NCBI GenBank assembly: GCA_016235595.1
Contig: JACRJX010000014.1
Location: 62,001-126,000, forward strand
Direction of reading: 5' to 3'
DNA: 64,000 bases
From: Verrucomicrobiota bacterium
Lineage (GTDB): Bacteria > Verrucomicrobiota > Verrucomicrobiia > CAIQCK01
Part shown: in pieces, positions 43,687 to 53,753 of the stretch
Position numbering within the stretch: position 1 is the stretch's first letter
How the letters are laid out: each line of letters opens with the position of its first letter
Position numbers and translations under genes: made by a program
Notes under the pieces: generated by a model
The model's database searches: none
What the model was told of the DNA's origin: nothing
What the model saw: the letters and a program-made list of their open reading frames with translations, nothing else

Positions 43687-45894
43687 ATGATTCGTCTACG
43701 ATTTGCCGCTCTTCTGTTCGCCTCAAGCGTCGGCCTGTGCGCCACCGACGAAACCCCGCCGACACCGAAGTGGTTCTACGACATCACACGCGTGGCCTAC
43801 ACCGACCTGCCAAACATCCAGACGCTCGGCGATTGGCCGGAGAAGCTCATCGAGGACTGCGCCAAGGCCGGGGTGCAGTTGTTCATCTCTCGCGCGCACA
43901 GCGGCGAGCACTGGAACGAACTGGGCTGGAAGAGCGCGGTCGGCAAACCCGACCCGAAGATGGGCGACCGCGACCGCACACGCGAGGTGGTGGCGCTTTG
44001 CCGCAAACACGGCATCCGCTACATCCCCTATTATTGGGCGCAGCGTGAACCGGCATCGGTCGCGGAAGCGCATCCCGACTGGCGCTGCGTGAACAGCAAG
44101 GGCAAACCGACCTCTTACCTCTGCATGAACACGCCTTACCGCGACCTCGTCCGCAATCGCATCGTCGAATTGGTCAAGGAAGTCGGCGTGGACGGCATCT
44201 TCTTCGACATGTTCCACGCGCGCAGCGACGAATGCTATTGCGCAGCGTGCAAGGCGAAGTTCAGCAAGGAGACCGGTCAGGAACCGCCGCTGAAGGAGGA
44301 TTTCGACAGCGTGCTGTGGCAGCAGTGGACGAACTTCAAGTACCGCTCCATCGAAAGCGCGATGCTGGAATTCAACCGCGCCATCAAGGCGGCGAATCCC
44401 GAAGCCGCGCTCCTGGTGAATTCCTGGAACGCGTGGGTCTATCGCCAGCCCGACCGGACGACGCACAACATCCGCAACTCCATCCGTGTCGCTGAAGTCG
44501 TGGACGGCATGTTGGAGGAGACCGGTTGGTATGACACGGTGGATCCCTCGTTCTTCGCGTTCCCGGCGCTGCACAACTTCATGAGCTGGCACCTCGGCGG
44601 CCTCTGCAAGGACAAGCGGGCGTTCATGTGGTCCTCGCCAAGCTACATGCGCACGCAGCCGGTGGGCTACACCGAAGCGGCGATTCGCGTGCTAGCGATG
44701 ATGGCTAACGGCTCTGTCCCGGCGCAGTCGGTGCCGGGCCGCGACGTGATGGCGCGCTACATGGCCGACATCGCCGCACGCGACGAGTGTTTCCGCAACG
44801 ACCGTCTCCATCCGTGGTGCGGGCTGGTCGTGTCGGAGAAAACCGAGCTGTGGTATGGCCGCAACGACCCCAAGAACCGCTATGTCAAAGGGATCTATGG
44901 CGCGTTCCAGACGATGATGGAGCGCCATTTGCCCGTCTCGCTTGTCACCGACCGCGACTTGGAGCGCGGCAAACTCGACGGTTGCAAGGTGCTCTTCATG
45001 CCGAACTGCGCCGCGATGAGCGACGCCGAGATGGAAACCGTGCGCCGCTTCGTCCGCAACGGCGGCGGCCTCGTCGCAACCTATGAAACATCCCTCTACG
45101 ACGAGCACGCGAAGCCGCGCGACACCTTTGGCCTCGCCGACGTGCTCAACGCAAAGAAGACCGGCGCATTTGACTGCCAGCGTGTGGTCATCAGTTGGGA
45201 CGTGAAGCACCAGCACGGCGCGCATCTGCACCTGGCCCCGCAGCATCGTTGGGCCTCGGACCCGGTCATCCGCGAAACGCTGATGCGCCACAGCGCGACG
45301 CAGCCACTCACCAATATCAGCTACGGTCTGCCACTCAACTCCCGAATGCTCCTGGTCGAGCCGGTAAAAGGCGGAGCCAGTCCGATGCGAATTGCGACGG
45401 CCACGGCCGACAAGAAAACCGGCGAGGTCAAACGCACAAACACGCCGGCAATCATCGAAAGCACCTACGGCAAGGGCAAGGTCATCTACCTGCCGGACGA
45501 CATCTCCACCTCGTTCTTCCGATTCGGCCATGAACACTGGGCGCGGATGATGGAACTGGCGTTGCGCGAGACGGCCTCGGCTCCGCCGCCAGTCGAGGTC
45601 ACGGCGCCGCGCCTCGTGCAGGCGATGACGCACACCCAGGGCAACCGCCTCGTGGTTCACCTGCTCAACGACGTTTCCTCCCTCGGCCGCTCGCAGAACG
45701 TTGCCGGCGAATCGCTCTACGAGCGCCGCGAGGTCATCCCGATCCATGACATCACGTTGACCTTCCGCGACAGAAGCCTGCGCCGGTTCCAATTCATTCC
45801 CGGCAACACGGAGCTGAAGGCCGCGCAAACGAAGGACGGCTGGCTCGTGACCGTGCCGCGGCTGAACATGCATGGCATGGTCGTGGCGGAGTGA
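43687..45894 (+). CDS. Secreted GHL6-type glycoside hydrolase-like protein with trimerization-like domain
   Basis: 735 residues from MIRLRFAALLFASSVGLCA at 43687, a signal peptide. Residues 25-340 look like a TIM barrel of the hypothetical glycosyl hydrolase 6 type: GIRYIPYYWAQRE, GVDGIFFDMFHARSDECYCAACKAKFS (candidate acidic residues), AALLVNSWNAWVYRQ. Residues about 380-560 resemble the GH42 trimerization domain (WCGLVVSEKTELWYG, CKVLFMPNCAAMSDAEMETVRRFV, TPAIIESTYGKGKVIYLPDD). The C-terminus is a beta domain. The substrate is unknown. Same direction as the esterase and the large glycosidase-like protein, so it is part of one locus. Confidence 0.8.
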   Translation: MIRLRFAALLFASSVGLCATDETPPTPKWFYDITRVAYTDLPNIQTLGDWPEKLIEDCAKAGVQLFISRAHSGEHWNELGWKSAVGKPDPKMGDRDRTREVVALCRKHGIRYIPYYWAQREPASVAEAHPDWRCVNSKGKPTSYLCMNTPYRDLVRNRIVELVKEVGVDGIFFDMFHARSDECYCAACKAKFSKETGQEPPLKEDFDSVLWQQWTNFKYRSIESAMLEFNRAIKAANPEAALLVNSWNAWVYRQPDRTTHNIRNSIRVAEVVDGMLEETGWYDTVDPSFFAFPALHNFMSWHLGGLCKDKRAFMWSSPSYMRTQPVGYTEAAIRVLAMMANGSVPAQSVPGRDVMARYMADIAARDECFRNDRLHPWCGLVVSEKTELWYGRNDPKNRYVKGIYGAFQTMMERHLPVSLVTDRDLERGKLDGCKVLFMPNCAAMSDAEMETVRRFVRNGGGLVATYETSLYDEHAKPRDTFGLADVLNAKKTGAFDCQRVVISWDVKHQHGAHLHLAPQHRWASDPVIRETLMRHSATQPLTNISYGLPLNSRMLLVEPVKGGASPMRIATATADKKTGEVKRTNTPAIIESTYGKGKVIYLPDDISTSFFRFGHEHWARMMELALRETASAPPPVEVTAPRLVQAMTHTQGNRLVVHLLNDVSSLGRSQNVAGESLYERREVIPIHDITLTFRDRSLRRFQFIPGNTELKAAQTKDGWLVTVPRLNMHGMVVAE

Positions 45895-45963
45895 ACTCCG
45901 GCGCATCGCCGCCGTTTTGAGTTTGAACTTCGGCAGCGCACATGTCATTTAGCGGTGGCTGCC

Positions 45964-47181
45964 ATGAATCATCCAACTTCTCACTTCGTCGGGCTGTTCT
46001 TCCTGTTCACTGTGGCGACGGCTGTCGCTGCCACCACCGAGAAGTCCGCCGCCCCGCCGTGGAATCTGCGCCAACTCTCAAAAGCGCTGCAGACTCATCC
46101 CGCGCCCGGCTTCGAGACCAACGGCGTGCGCGCGGTATTCTTCGACGGCCTGCCGTGGCAGGGCAGACCGACGCGTGTGTTCGCCTTCATCGGTGTGCCA
46201 GAACACAAGCGCGGCGAGAAAGTGCCCGGCATGGTGCTCGTGCACGGTGGCGGCGGCACGGCGTTTGCCAACTGGGTCAAACGCTGGAATGATCGCGGCT
46301 ATGCGGCCATCGCGATGGACACTTGCGGCGCGGTGCCGCGAGGTTCCTACGGCAAGTGGCAGCGCCACGATGCCGGCGGTCCTCCCGGTTGGGGTGGCTT
46401 CAACCAGATCAACGAACCCATCCAGGATCAGTGGACCTATCACGCCGTCGCCGACGCCGTCCTCGCACACTCGCTGCTGCGTTCGATGCCTGACGTGGAC
46501 AACACGCGCATCGGCCTTACAGGCATTTCGTGGGGCGGCTATCTGACCTGCATCATCGCCGGCGTGGACGATCGTTTTCGCTTTGCCACGCCGGTCTATG
46601 GCTGCGGTTTCCTCGGCGATAACTCGGCGTGGCTGAAAAACTTCGAGCAGATGGGCAAGGAAACCGCCGCGAAGTGGCTGAAGCTCTGGGACCCGTCGCG
46701 CTATTTGCCGCGCGCAAAGATGCCGATGCTCTGGGTCACGGGCACGAACGACTTTGCCTATCCGTTCGACTCGCTCCAAAAATCCTATCGCCTGCCACCC
46801 GGCAAACGCACGCTCTGCATCCGCGTCCGCATGCCCCACGGCCACGGCCCGGCAGGCGAAGGGCCGGAGGAAATCCGCGCGCTGGCTGACAGCATCCTCA
46901 AGAAGGGCAAGCCGCTTGCGCGCATCACGGCACAGGGCTGCAAGGGAGACGAGACTTGGGCGACGTTCGAGTCAAAGACGAAGATCGCAAAGGCCGAGTT
47001 GAATTTCACCAAGGACACCGGTGTCTGGCAGAAGCGGTTGTGGGAAACAACGCCGGCGAGCCTGGACCCGGCCCGGCGCCGAGTCACAGCCGCCGTGCCC
47101 GCCGGCGCGACGGTTTTCTATCTCAATCTCTTTGACGAACAAGGGTTGGTTGTGAGCACGGAACACATCGAGTTGAAATGA
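45964..47181 (+). CDS. Secreted alpha/beta-hydrolase, likely carbohydrate acyl esterase
   Basis: 405 residues; signal peptide MNHPTSHFVGLFFLFTVATAVAA. The hydrolase core has GMVLVHGGGGTAFANWV (oxyanion region), the nucleophile in LTGISWGGYLTCI, the acid in WVTGTNDFAYPFD and the His in RMPHGHGP. This layout is like acetyl xylan esterase or dienelactone hydrolase relatives. A small beta domain ends the protein. Its TGA overlaps the ATG of the next, 1471-residue gene (ATGA), so the two are co-translated and should act on the same glycan. Confidence 0.85.
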   Translation: MNHPTSHFVGLFFLFTVATAVAATTEKSAAPPWNLRQLSKALQTHPAPGFETNGVRAVFFDGLPWQGRPTRVFAFIGVPEHKRGEKVPGMVLVHGGGGTAFANWVKRWNDRGYAAIAMDTCGAVPRGSYGKWQRHDAGGPPGWGGFNQINEPIQDQWTYHAVADAVLAHSLLRSMPDVDNTRIGLTGISWGGYLTCIIAGVDDRFRFATPVYGCGFLGDNSAWLKNFEQMGKETAAKWLKLWDPSRYLPRAKMPMLWVTGTNDFAYPFDSLQKSYRLPPGKRTLCIRVRMPHGHGPAGEGPEEIRALADSILKKGKPLARITAQGCKGDETWATFESKTKIAKAELNFTKDTGVWQKRLWETTPASLDPARRRVTAAVPAGATVFYLNLFDEQGLVVSTEHIELK

Positions 47182-50100
47182 AAACGAAATTGTCATTCCT
47201 GGTAACGCTGGCGCTGGCCGCAAACAGCTTCGCAGCAGAAACCGTTGGCGAGCGGCCCTACGAGATGGTTTGGGCCAACCGCACCGAGGACACGCATCCG
47301 CCGCTGATTGATTTCGAGAACCTCGACGGCTGGAAAGTGGAGACGAAGGACGCCATTGCCACACTCACACTCTCGCGCGAACAACAGCTTTGGGGCAAAT
47401 ACGTTGGCAAGCTGGTCTATCGCGCCGATGGCAAACTGCCGCGTGTCACGCTCCGTCCGCCGAAGCCCATCGCGTTGCCGCAGTCGTTCGATTGCATCAA
47501 CTTCTGGGTTTACGGCAACAACTGGGCGTGGGTGACCGACAAGACCACGCCGTCGGTGGAGATCGCCGTGCTCCTGCGTGGAAAAGGCGGCGCGGAGGTG
47601 CGCGTCCCGATGAGCAACGTGCGCTGGAAGGAATGGTGGGTGATGCACCGCAAGCTCACCGTCGAACAGCTCGACCTGCTCAAGGACGGCGCGACGCTTG
47701 AGGGCATCCAAATCAGCAACGGCCGCAACAAGGACGACCGCACGCTCTATCTCGACAACCTCGCCATCTATAAAGAGGAGTTGAAACCGCTGGCGTTCGA
47801 GCCGCGCCGCAAACGCGGCATTAAAATGTTCCCCGGCCAGGGCGACGGCACGAATACAGGTCCCGGCAGGCTACCGTTCCCGGCTCGCGAGGAAACGATC
47901 CTGCCAGACAACCTCACGAAGAGTTTCAGGACCACACTGACGAAGGATGGAGATGCGTTTGTGTTCCGTTATCGCGGCAAGGACGGCGATCTGGAGTATC
48001 GCTATGAGCCGAAGACAGGCACGCTGGGTGATGTGACCGCGCGCTGGTCTGGTCGCGGGGATTGGTTTCAACCGATGGCGGACGGCGGCATTTTCTTCTC
48101 ATCAGCCCAACCAGGCAAAGCCCTCGCGCCGGAAAAGCTCGAACCGCTCGGTTGCGAGCGCGTCCGGGACACGGTGATCTCGCGTTGGCGCTGCCGGCTT
48201 GGCGAGCGCAGCGCGGAGGTTGCCTACACGTTCCGGCTCTGGCAGAAGTCGCTGGTGGTGGATGTGAAGTGTCCCGGCGGCGAGGTCGGTGAGATTCGTT
48301 TCGGCAAGGCAGTCGGCGTCGAAAATCCACGCCTCGTGACGCTGCCTTATATGAGCTACGGCGGGCCGCGCCCCGCAGTGCTCGTCGCCGGGCCGCAAGA
48401 AAAGCCGCTCTTCGTCTTCGGTCTGCCCGATTATTACCGCTCCAACGCGTCGTTGCTCTGGGCGGTCAACACGATCGCAGCCGACGGCGTCACCTACAAC
48501 GGGGGCACGCGCTACGAGCCCAAAACCGACGGCAAGCGCAACGACTGCTTCGAGCGGCTTTTCCTGACGATCTCGCCGCGGTTTGAGGAGGTGCTGCCAA
48601 ATATCCCGAACCCGAAGTCGCAGTGGATGCACGTCGCCGGCGAGCGGCTGTGGCGCGCGCATGGCGCGAGCAACCGCGAGAGCGACTACGAGTATTGGAA
48701 GAACGTCGCGCGTTACGGCATGACCCAGGTGGTCATTACCGATCACGAAACCGGCTGGCGCGACGGCGGTGAGAGCTTCACGTTCCGCACGCGCACGGCG
48801 CCCAAGCGGGGCGGCGACGAGAGCCAGGCCGAATACTCCCGCAAGATTCAGGCGCTCGGTTTCCGCTACGGCATTTACAACAACTACACCGACTATGCAC
48901 CGGTGAACGAGCATTGGAGCGAGGACATGGTCACGCGCCTGTCGAATGGCGACTGGCGGCCCGCCTGGGCGCGCTGCTACAACCCGAAGCCTGCGCGCGC
49001 GGTCGAATACGAAGCGAAACTGACGCCGATCATCCAGCAGAAGTTTCATCTCTCGACGGCCTACTGCGATGTGCATACGGCGGTGACACCGTGGGCCTAT
49101 TGCGACTACGACGCGCGGGTGCCGGGCGGGGGGACGTTCGCGGCGACATTCTACGCCTACGGCGAGATCATGCTCCACCAGAAGGCGACGTGGAACGGGC
49201 CGGTCTATAGCGAGGGCAACCACCACTGGTTCTACTGCGGCCTTACCGACGGCAACTATGGCCAGGACCAGGCCGCGAAGCTGCCGGTGAACCCGTGGCT
49301 CGTGGACTTCGACCTGCGCAAACTGCACCCGCTCTGCTGCAACTTCGGCATGGGCAACCCCGGCATGTTTTATGGCCGCGAAGAAAACCTCGGCAAGACA
49401 CCGGCCGACCGCGACGCGCATCTCGACCGTTTCCTCGCCGCGACGCTGGCGTTCGGGCACACGGGTTTCCTGGTGATGGAAGGTGGCATTCAGAACGCCA
49501 TCCGCAGCTATTTCACGCTCCAGCAAGTCCACGCCGCCTATGCGCAGCAAACCGCCACCGACATCCGCTACGCCGACGAACGCGGCCAACTGCTCGATGT
49601 CACCGCCGCCGTTGCAAGCGATGCCTTCCGCCGCTCGCAGGTCACCACGCGTTATGCGAACGGCTTGCGCGTGACCGTCAATGGCCATCCAAGCGAAACA
49701 TGGCGCATCGAAGTGCCACCCGCATCCCTGACAACCCTGTTCGGTTCGCGGGGCAACAACACCAACAGGAATGCCAGCGCTACGCTGACACTGCCGCCGA
49801 ACGGTTGGTTCGCCCGCAGTGCTGACGGCAAACTGATCGCGCTCAGCGCCATTGTGGACGGCCATCGCGCCGACTACGTGGACTCGCCGGCCTATCTCTA
49901 CGCCGACGGACGCGGGCAGTTCACCCGATTCTCGAAAGCTGCCAGCGACGGTCAACTGATCGTTCACAAGCGCGACGGCGGCGCGATGGAGGTCATTCCG
50001 GCTGGCAAGTGCACATCGCTGGGCATTTCGCTCAACGGCAAGACCGCCTCCGCCATTGCACTCGACAAGGAAGGCAAGGAGATCGGCACTGCGGAGACGC

Positions 50101-51593
50101 GTTTCAGCCGCGGGCTGGTTTACGTCATGCCGCAGACCAACGCGTTCAGTTACGTGTTGAAACCCGCTGCAAAACCGGCCGCGACGCTCTCCTGCCCGCG
50201 CAGCGAAGTGGTGCCGGGCGAGACCGTTGTCGTGCGCGGACGTGAGCGGCACGAATTCCGTGTGCCAGCCGATGCGAAATCCGGCGCGCGGCTGTGGCAA
50301 CAGTTTGAGGACATGTGGATTGATTTCACCGTTGTGCCGCTGGCCGACGTGAAGCTCTCGCTCAATGACAAGTTGCAACTCGACATCACGCCACATCTCG
50401 CGCAGCCAACGCGCGCCGAGGTGACGCTGTCTGAGATGAACCAGACCGTCTCCGTTCTTCTTGTGCCGGAACAGCCTGCGCAACTCTCTTTCAACTTTGC
50501 GCAACCTGTCCGCGAGGAAGCCCGCCAAGTGTCGATGAAGATCGTCGCGGGCGATCTCCGCCACGAGCAGAAGTGGTGGTTGCTGACCGAGGAATCCATC
50601 GAGTCCATCGCAGCCATGCCGGAGAAATACGAGACCGGCCAGTGTTTTCGCAAGGGTTCGCCCACCGGACTCGACGGCAAGTCCGGCGCGAACGTGCATC
50701 CCGACGTTCACATGACTTGCGGCAACGAGACGAAGCCCGGTCTCTTCATGCACCCGCCCTACCAAGGTGGCACCGGCGTTTCATTTGCGCTCTACGATCC
50801 GGTCACGCTCCCGCGCAAGCCGGCGGCGTTCCGTTGCGACATCGGCAAACGTGACGGCAGCGACCGTGGCGACGGCGTCCTGTTCCGCGTTGCTGTTGTC
50901 GAAACCGGCGGCAAAGAAACCATCGTCGCAGAAAAACAGTGGGCCGAGCACGCGTGGGCGCCGCTCGAAGCTGACCTGTCGCGATGGGCCGGTCGGACAA
51001 TCCGCATCAAACTCATCAGCGATGTCGGTCCAGCCAACAACTCCAGCGGCGATTGGGCGTGCTGGGCGAACCCGCGCATCGAGAACCGCGAGCCTGTCTT
51101 GAAGACCACGTTGCACGATCACGCGGCTCAACTGCGCCACGAGCCGGCGCCGCATCCCGTCGCTAATCTTGCCGTCGCCGACTTGCGCGCCGCCAAGCGC
51201 GGCTGGCTGCATTTCGAGAGCATCGGTCTCCAGCACGGCGGCGGGTATATTTCGCAGGGCCAGCTTAACAGCGTCTCGATCGGCGAACTGCCCGGATCGC
51301 AGGGCAGCGAAACCAAGGGCATATGGTCGCCAGCGGTCTCAATCCCACTGCCCGCCGAAGCCATCGCGAAGCTGGGCAAGGAGAACATCTTCAAAATCCA
51401 GAATTCATCTGCGGATAGCTTCAAAGTCCGCCGTTTTTGGATCGAACTGGAACTGGCCGACGGGCGCAAGTGCTCGTCCAAAATCCACGCACTAACCTAC
51501 ACGCAACCCTCCGGATGGTTCTACGCCGAGGGCATCGGCGTGCCCGCCGACGAAAACATCGAGGTGGACATCCGTTTCCCGGCAGGCAAGTAG
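47178..51593 (+). CDS. Very large secreted glycosidase-like protein with NPCBM-like region
   Basis: 1471 residues; signal peptide MKTKLSFLVTLALAANSFA. Residues 30-200 form a CBM-like sandwich (IDFENLDGWKVETKDA...TLYLDNLAIYKEEL). The middle (about 480-800) looks like a large TIM barrel with aromatic and acidic loops: QVVITDHETGWRDGG, RYGIYNNYTDY, HLSTAYCDVHTAV followed by CDYDARVPGGG, WNGPVYSEGNHHWFYCG. This recalls GH101-like barrels, but I cannot assign it. Near 1180-1290 an NPCBM-like part appears (GLDGKSGANVHPDVHM, GDGVLFRVAVVETGG), then more beta domains. Coupled to the esterase gene by an ATGA overlap. Confidence 0.75.
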   Translation: MKTKLSFLVTLALAANSFAAETVGERPYEMVWANRTEDTHPPLIDFENLDGWKVETKDAIATLTLSREQQLWGKYVGKLVYRADGKLPRVTLRPPKPIALPQSFDCINFWVYGNNWAWVTDKTTPSVEIAVLLRGKGGAEVRVPMSNVRWKEWWVMHRKLTVEQLDLLKDGATLEGIQISNGRNKDDRTLYLDNLAIYKEELKPLAFEPRRKRGIKMFPGQGDGTNTGPGRLPFPAREETILPDNLTKSFRTTLTKDGDAFVFRYRGKDGDLEYRYEPKTGTLGDVTARWSGRGDWFQPMADGGIFFSSAQPGKALAPEKLEPLGCERVRDTVISRWRCRLGERSAEVAYTFRLWQKSLVVDVKCPGGEVGEIRFGKAVGVENPRLVTLPYMSYGGPRPAVLVAGPQEKPLFVFGLPDYYRSNASLLWAVNTIAADGVTYNGGTRYEPKTDGKRNDCFERLFLTISPRFEEVLPNIPNPKSQWMHVAGERLWRAHGASNRESDYEYWKNVARYGMTQVVITDHETGWRDGGESFTFRTRTAPKRGGDESQAEYSRKIQALGFRYGIYNNYTDYAPVNEHWSEDMVTRLSNGDWRPAWARCYNPKPARAVEYEAKLTPIIQQKFHLSTAYCDVHTAVTPWAYCDYDARVPGGGTFAATFYAYGEIMLHQKATWNGPVYSEGNHHWFYCGLTDGNYGQDQAAKLPVNPWLVDFDLRKLHPLCCNFGMGNPGMFYGREENLGKTPADRDAHLDRFLAATLAFGHTGFLVMEGGIQNAIRSYFTLQQVHAAYAQQTATDIRYADERGQLLDVTAAVASDAFRRSQVTTRYANGLRVTVNGHPSETWRIEVPPASLTTLFGSRGNNTNRNASATLTLPPNGWFARSADGKLIALSAIVDGHRADYVDSPAYLYADGRGQFTRFSKAASDGQLIVHKRDGGAMEVIPAGKCTSLGISLNGKTASAIALDKEGKEIGTAETRFSRGLVYVMPQTNAFSYVLKPAAKPAATLSCPRSEVVPGETVVVRGRERHEFRVPADAKSGARLWQQFEDMWIDFTVVPLADVKLSLNDKLQLDITPHLAQPTRAEVTLSEMNQTVSVLLVPEQPAQLSFNFAQPVREEARQVSMKIVAGDLRHEQKWWLLTEESIESIAAMPEKYETGQCFRKGSPTGLDGKSGANVHPDVHMTCGNETKPGLFMHPPYQGGTGVSFALYDPVTLPRKPAAFRCDIGKRDGSDRGDGVLFRVAVVETGGKETIVAEKQWAEHAWAPLEADLSRWAGRTIRIKLISDVGPANNSSGDWACWANPRIENREPVLKTTLHDHAAQLRHEPAPHPVANLAVADLRAAKRGWLHFESIGLQHGGGYISQGQLNSVSIGELPGSQGSETKGIWSPAVSIPLPAEAIAKLGKENIFKIQNSSADSFKVRRFWIELELADGRKCSSKIHALTYTQPSGWFYAEGIGVPADENIEVDIRFPAGK

Positions 51594-51674
51594 ATCCGGC
51601 GGACGGCGGTTGGCGCCGCTCGATGCGACATACTCGTCAGCGCAGGGCGGTCGTGGTCATAGCCCGACCGTTTG

Positions 51675-53477
51675 CTATGCCGCCGTCCTGAGTTGCTCGC
51701 GACGCAGCGACAGGTTTCTGGCAATTCGCCATCCGCCATCCACCAGCACAATGATAACGCAAACGATCATCACAACAGTGAGTGCGGCGTTGATGTAGCC
51801 ATTGACATTCCCCGCCTGGCCCTTGGGAATGAAATTATCGAAGACGTTGGAGTAGCCAGCCACCAGTGTCGTGGCAGCCATGAACACGGCGGGCAGCGCC
51901 GTGATCAACGCGTAAGCAGGTTTTGTGGCATGCTTGACGAGATAGCCGGTGCCCACCACCAGCGCGAGCGTGGCGAGCAATTGGTTGGCGACGCCGAACA
52001 TCGGCCAGATGCTGGTGATGTCGTTCGCGCAGAGCAAATAACCCCACGCGACCGAGATCAGTCCGCCCGTGAGCAGGACCGTGGGCCAGTAGTTCACATC
52101 GCCCAGCTTTGGGTGGATACGGCCAAGCACTTCCTGGATCATGTAACGTCCAACGCGCGTGCCGGCGTCCACCGTGGTGAGAATGAACAAGGCCTCAAAC
52201 ATGATCGCGTAGTGATACCAGTAGGCCATGAGATGGCTCATGCCAGGCAGCTTCGCGAAAATGTGCGCCATCCCGACCGCCAGCGTCACCGCGCCACCCG
52301 TGCGGCCGGCGAGGTCTTCGTTGACCATCTTCGAGAAATGGTCGAGTTCCACCGGCACGATGCCCAGCGCCGACCATTTGGCCGGGTCAACGTTGATGGC
52401 CAGATAGTCGTTCGGCAGCAACACCGTGGCTGCGATCAGCGCCATCACCGCCACGAACGTCTCCATCAACATTGCGCCATAGCCGACAAACAACGCCTCC
52501 GGTTCGTGCGCCAGCATCTTCGGCGTCGTGCCCGACGCGATCAGCGAATGCCAGCCCGAGATGGCGCCGCACGCGACCGTGATGCACACGAACGGCCAGA
52601 CCTTGCCGGGAATGATCGGCCCGCCGCCGGAGATGAAGCTCGTGACCGCCGGCATCCGGATTTCCGGGCAGACGGCGATGATGCCAAGCGCCAGCAGCGC
52701 GATGGTTCCAATCTTCATGTAGGACGACAAGTAATCGCGCGGCGCCAGCAACAGCCACACCGGCAGCACCGACGCCAGGAATCCATACACCGTGATCCCG
52801 ATGGAAAGTTGCCCCTTCGTGTAGGTGAACAGCCGGGCGAATTCCGAGTGATGCACCCAGGCGCCGACCACGACCGCCAGCAATACCAACACCACGCCTA
52901 CTATTGACGCCTCTTTCACCTTGCCCTTGCGCCAGACCTCCATGTGGACTCCCACCAGCATTGCGATGGGAATCGTCAGCAGGATCGTAAACGTCCCCCA
53001 CGCACTATCGGCCAGCGCATTGACCACGACCATCGCCAACCCCGCCAGCGCCGTCGTGATGATGAACAAGATCGCCACCATCGTCACCGCGCCCGACATG
53101 GGCGACAGGTTTTCCTTGGCGATCTCCGCCAGCGACCGGCCGTTGGAGCGGATCGAGGCGACCAGCACCACGAAATCATGCACGCCGCCCGCGAGCACGC
53201 CGCCGATCAGCAACCACAACATGCCGGGCAGATAGCCGAACTGCGCCGCCAGGACCGGCCCCACCAGCGGTCCCGCGCCGGCGATGGCGGCAAAGTGATG
53301 GCCGAAAGTGACGTATTTGTTGGTGACGTGGAAGTTTTTCCCATCTTCGAATTGTTGCGCGGGTGTCCGGGCATTCGCGCGCAATGCCAGCGCGCGACTG
53401 GCCAGGAAGGCCCCGTAAAACCGATACGCCAGCGCCAACACCAAAGCTGAGATAACAACCAATCCAAGTCCGTTCAT
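51675..53477 (-). CDS. cstA: Carbon starvation protein CstA-type transporter
   Basis: 600 residues with about 15 hydrophobic helices. CstA marks: FEDGKNFHVTNKYVTFGHHFAAIAGAGPLVGPVLAAQFGYLPG (start of the permease; first 60 residues), GGVHDFVVLVASIRSNGRSLAEIA, SGGGPIIPGKVWPFVCITVACGAISGWHSLIASGTTPKML, and VANQLLATLALVVGTGYL. Family members import peptides or pyruvate across the inner membrane under carbon limitation. Monocistronic as far as seen; the DUF2892-type and bacterioferritin genes are upstream on the same strand. Confidence 0.93.
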   Translation of the reverse strand: MNGLGLVVISALVLALAYRFYGAFLASRALALRANARTPAQQFEDGKNFHVTNKYVTFGHHFAAIAGAGPLVGPVLAAQFGYLPGMLWLLIGGVLAGGVHDFVVLVASIRSNGRSLAEIAKENLSPMSGAVTMVAILFIITTALAGLAMVVVNALADSAWGTFTILLTIPIAMLVGVHMEVWRKGKVKEASIVGVVLVLLAVVVGAWVHHSEFARLFTYTKGQLSIGITVYGFLASVLPVWLLLAPRDYLSSYMKIGTIALLALGIIAVCPEIRMPAVTSFISGGGPIIPGKVWPFVCITVACGAISGWHSLIASGTTPKMLAHEPEALFVGYGAMLMETFVAVMALIAATVLLPNDYLAINVDPAKWSALGIVPVELDHFSKMVNEDLAGRTGGAVTLAVGMAHIFAKLPGMSHLMAYWYHYAIMFEALFILTTVDAGTRVGRYMIQEVLGRIHPKLGDVNYWPTVLLTGGLISVAWGYLLCANDITSIWPMFGVANQLLATLALVVGTGYLVKHATKPAYALITALPAVFMAATTLVAGYSNVFDNFIPKGQAGNVNGYINAALTVVMIVCVIIVLVDGGWRIARNLSLRREQLRTAA

Positions 53478-53546
53478 ATCAATTCAATTCCACTTTCGTT
53501 CCCAACAGTTTCCTAAAAGCATCATGGGGTGGCCACGATCCTCGCA

Positions 53547-53753
53547 CTAATACTTCGTGCGAAAACCCATCGCCCGCATCACACACCATCCTTTGGCGGC
53601 CTCGAAAAACTGAAACAGCGCCAACGCCAACAGCACGCCAGCGACGCCGTAAAGACCCAACCACCAGCAACCCACCGCAACGCCGAGGCACAACAGACCG
53701 CTCGCTGTCCGCCACAGCCGGCCGGTGCGGTCAATGTTGCATTCCAGTTTCAA
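53547..53753 (-). CDS. Small DUF2892-like membrane protein
   Basis: 68 residues. A TTG at 53753 overlaps the bacterioferritin stop (TTGA), which supports it as a coupled start. The sequence MKLECNIDRTGRLWRTASGL leads to two membrane helices (LCLGVAVGCWWLGLYG, AGVLLALALFQFFEAAKGW) and the end CVMRAMGFRTKY, as in DUF2892 proteins. Function unknown; some family members accompany rhodanese or redox genes. Confidence 0.65.
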   Translation of the reverse strand: MKLECNIDRTGRLWRTASGLLCLGVAVGCWWLGLYGVAGVLLALALFQFFEAAKGWCVMRAMGFRTKY

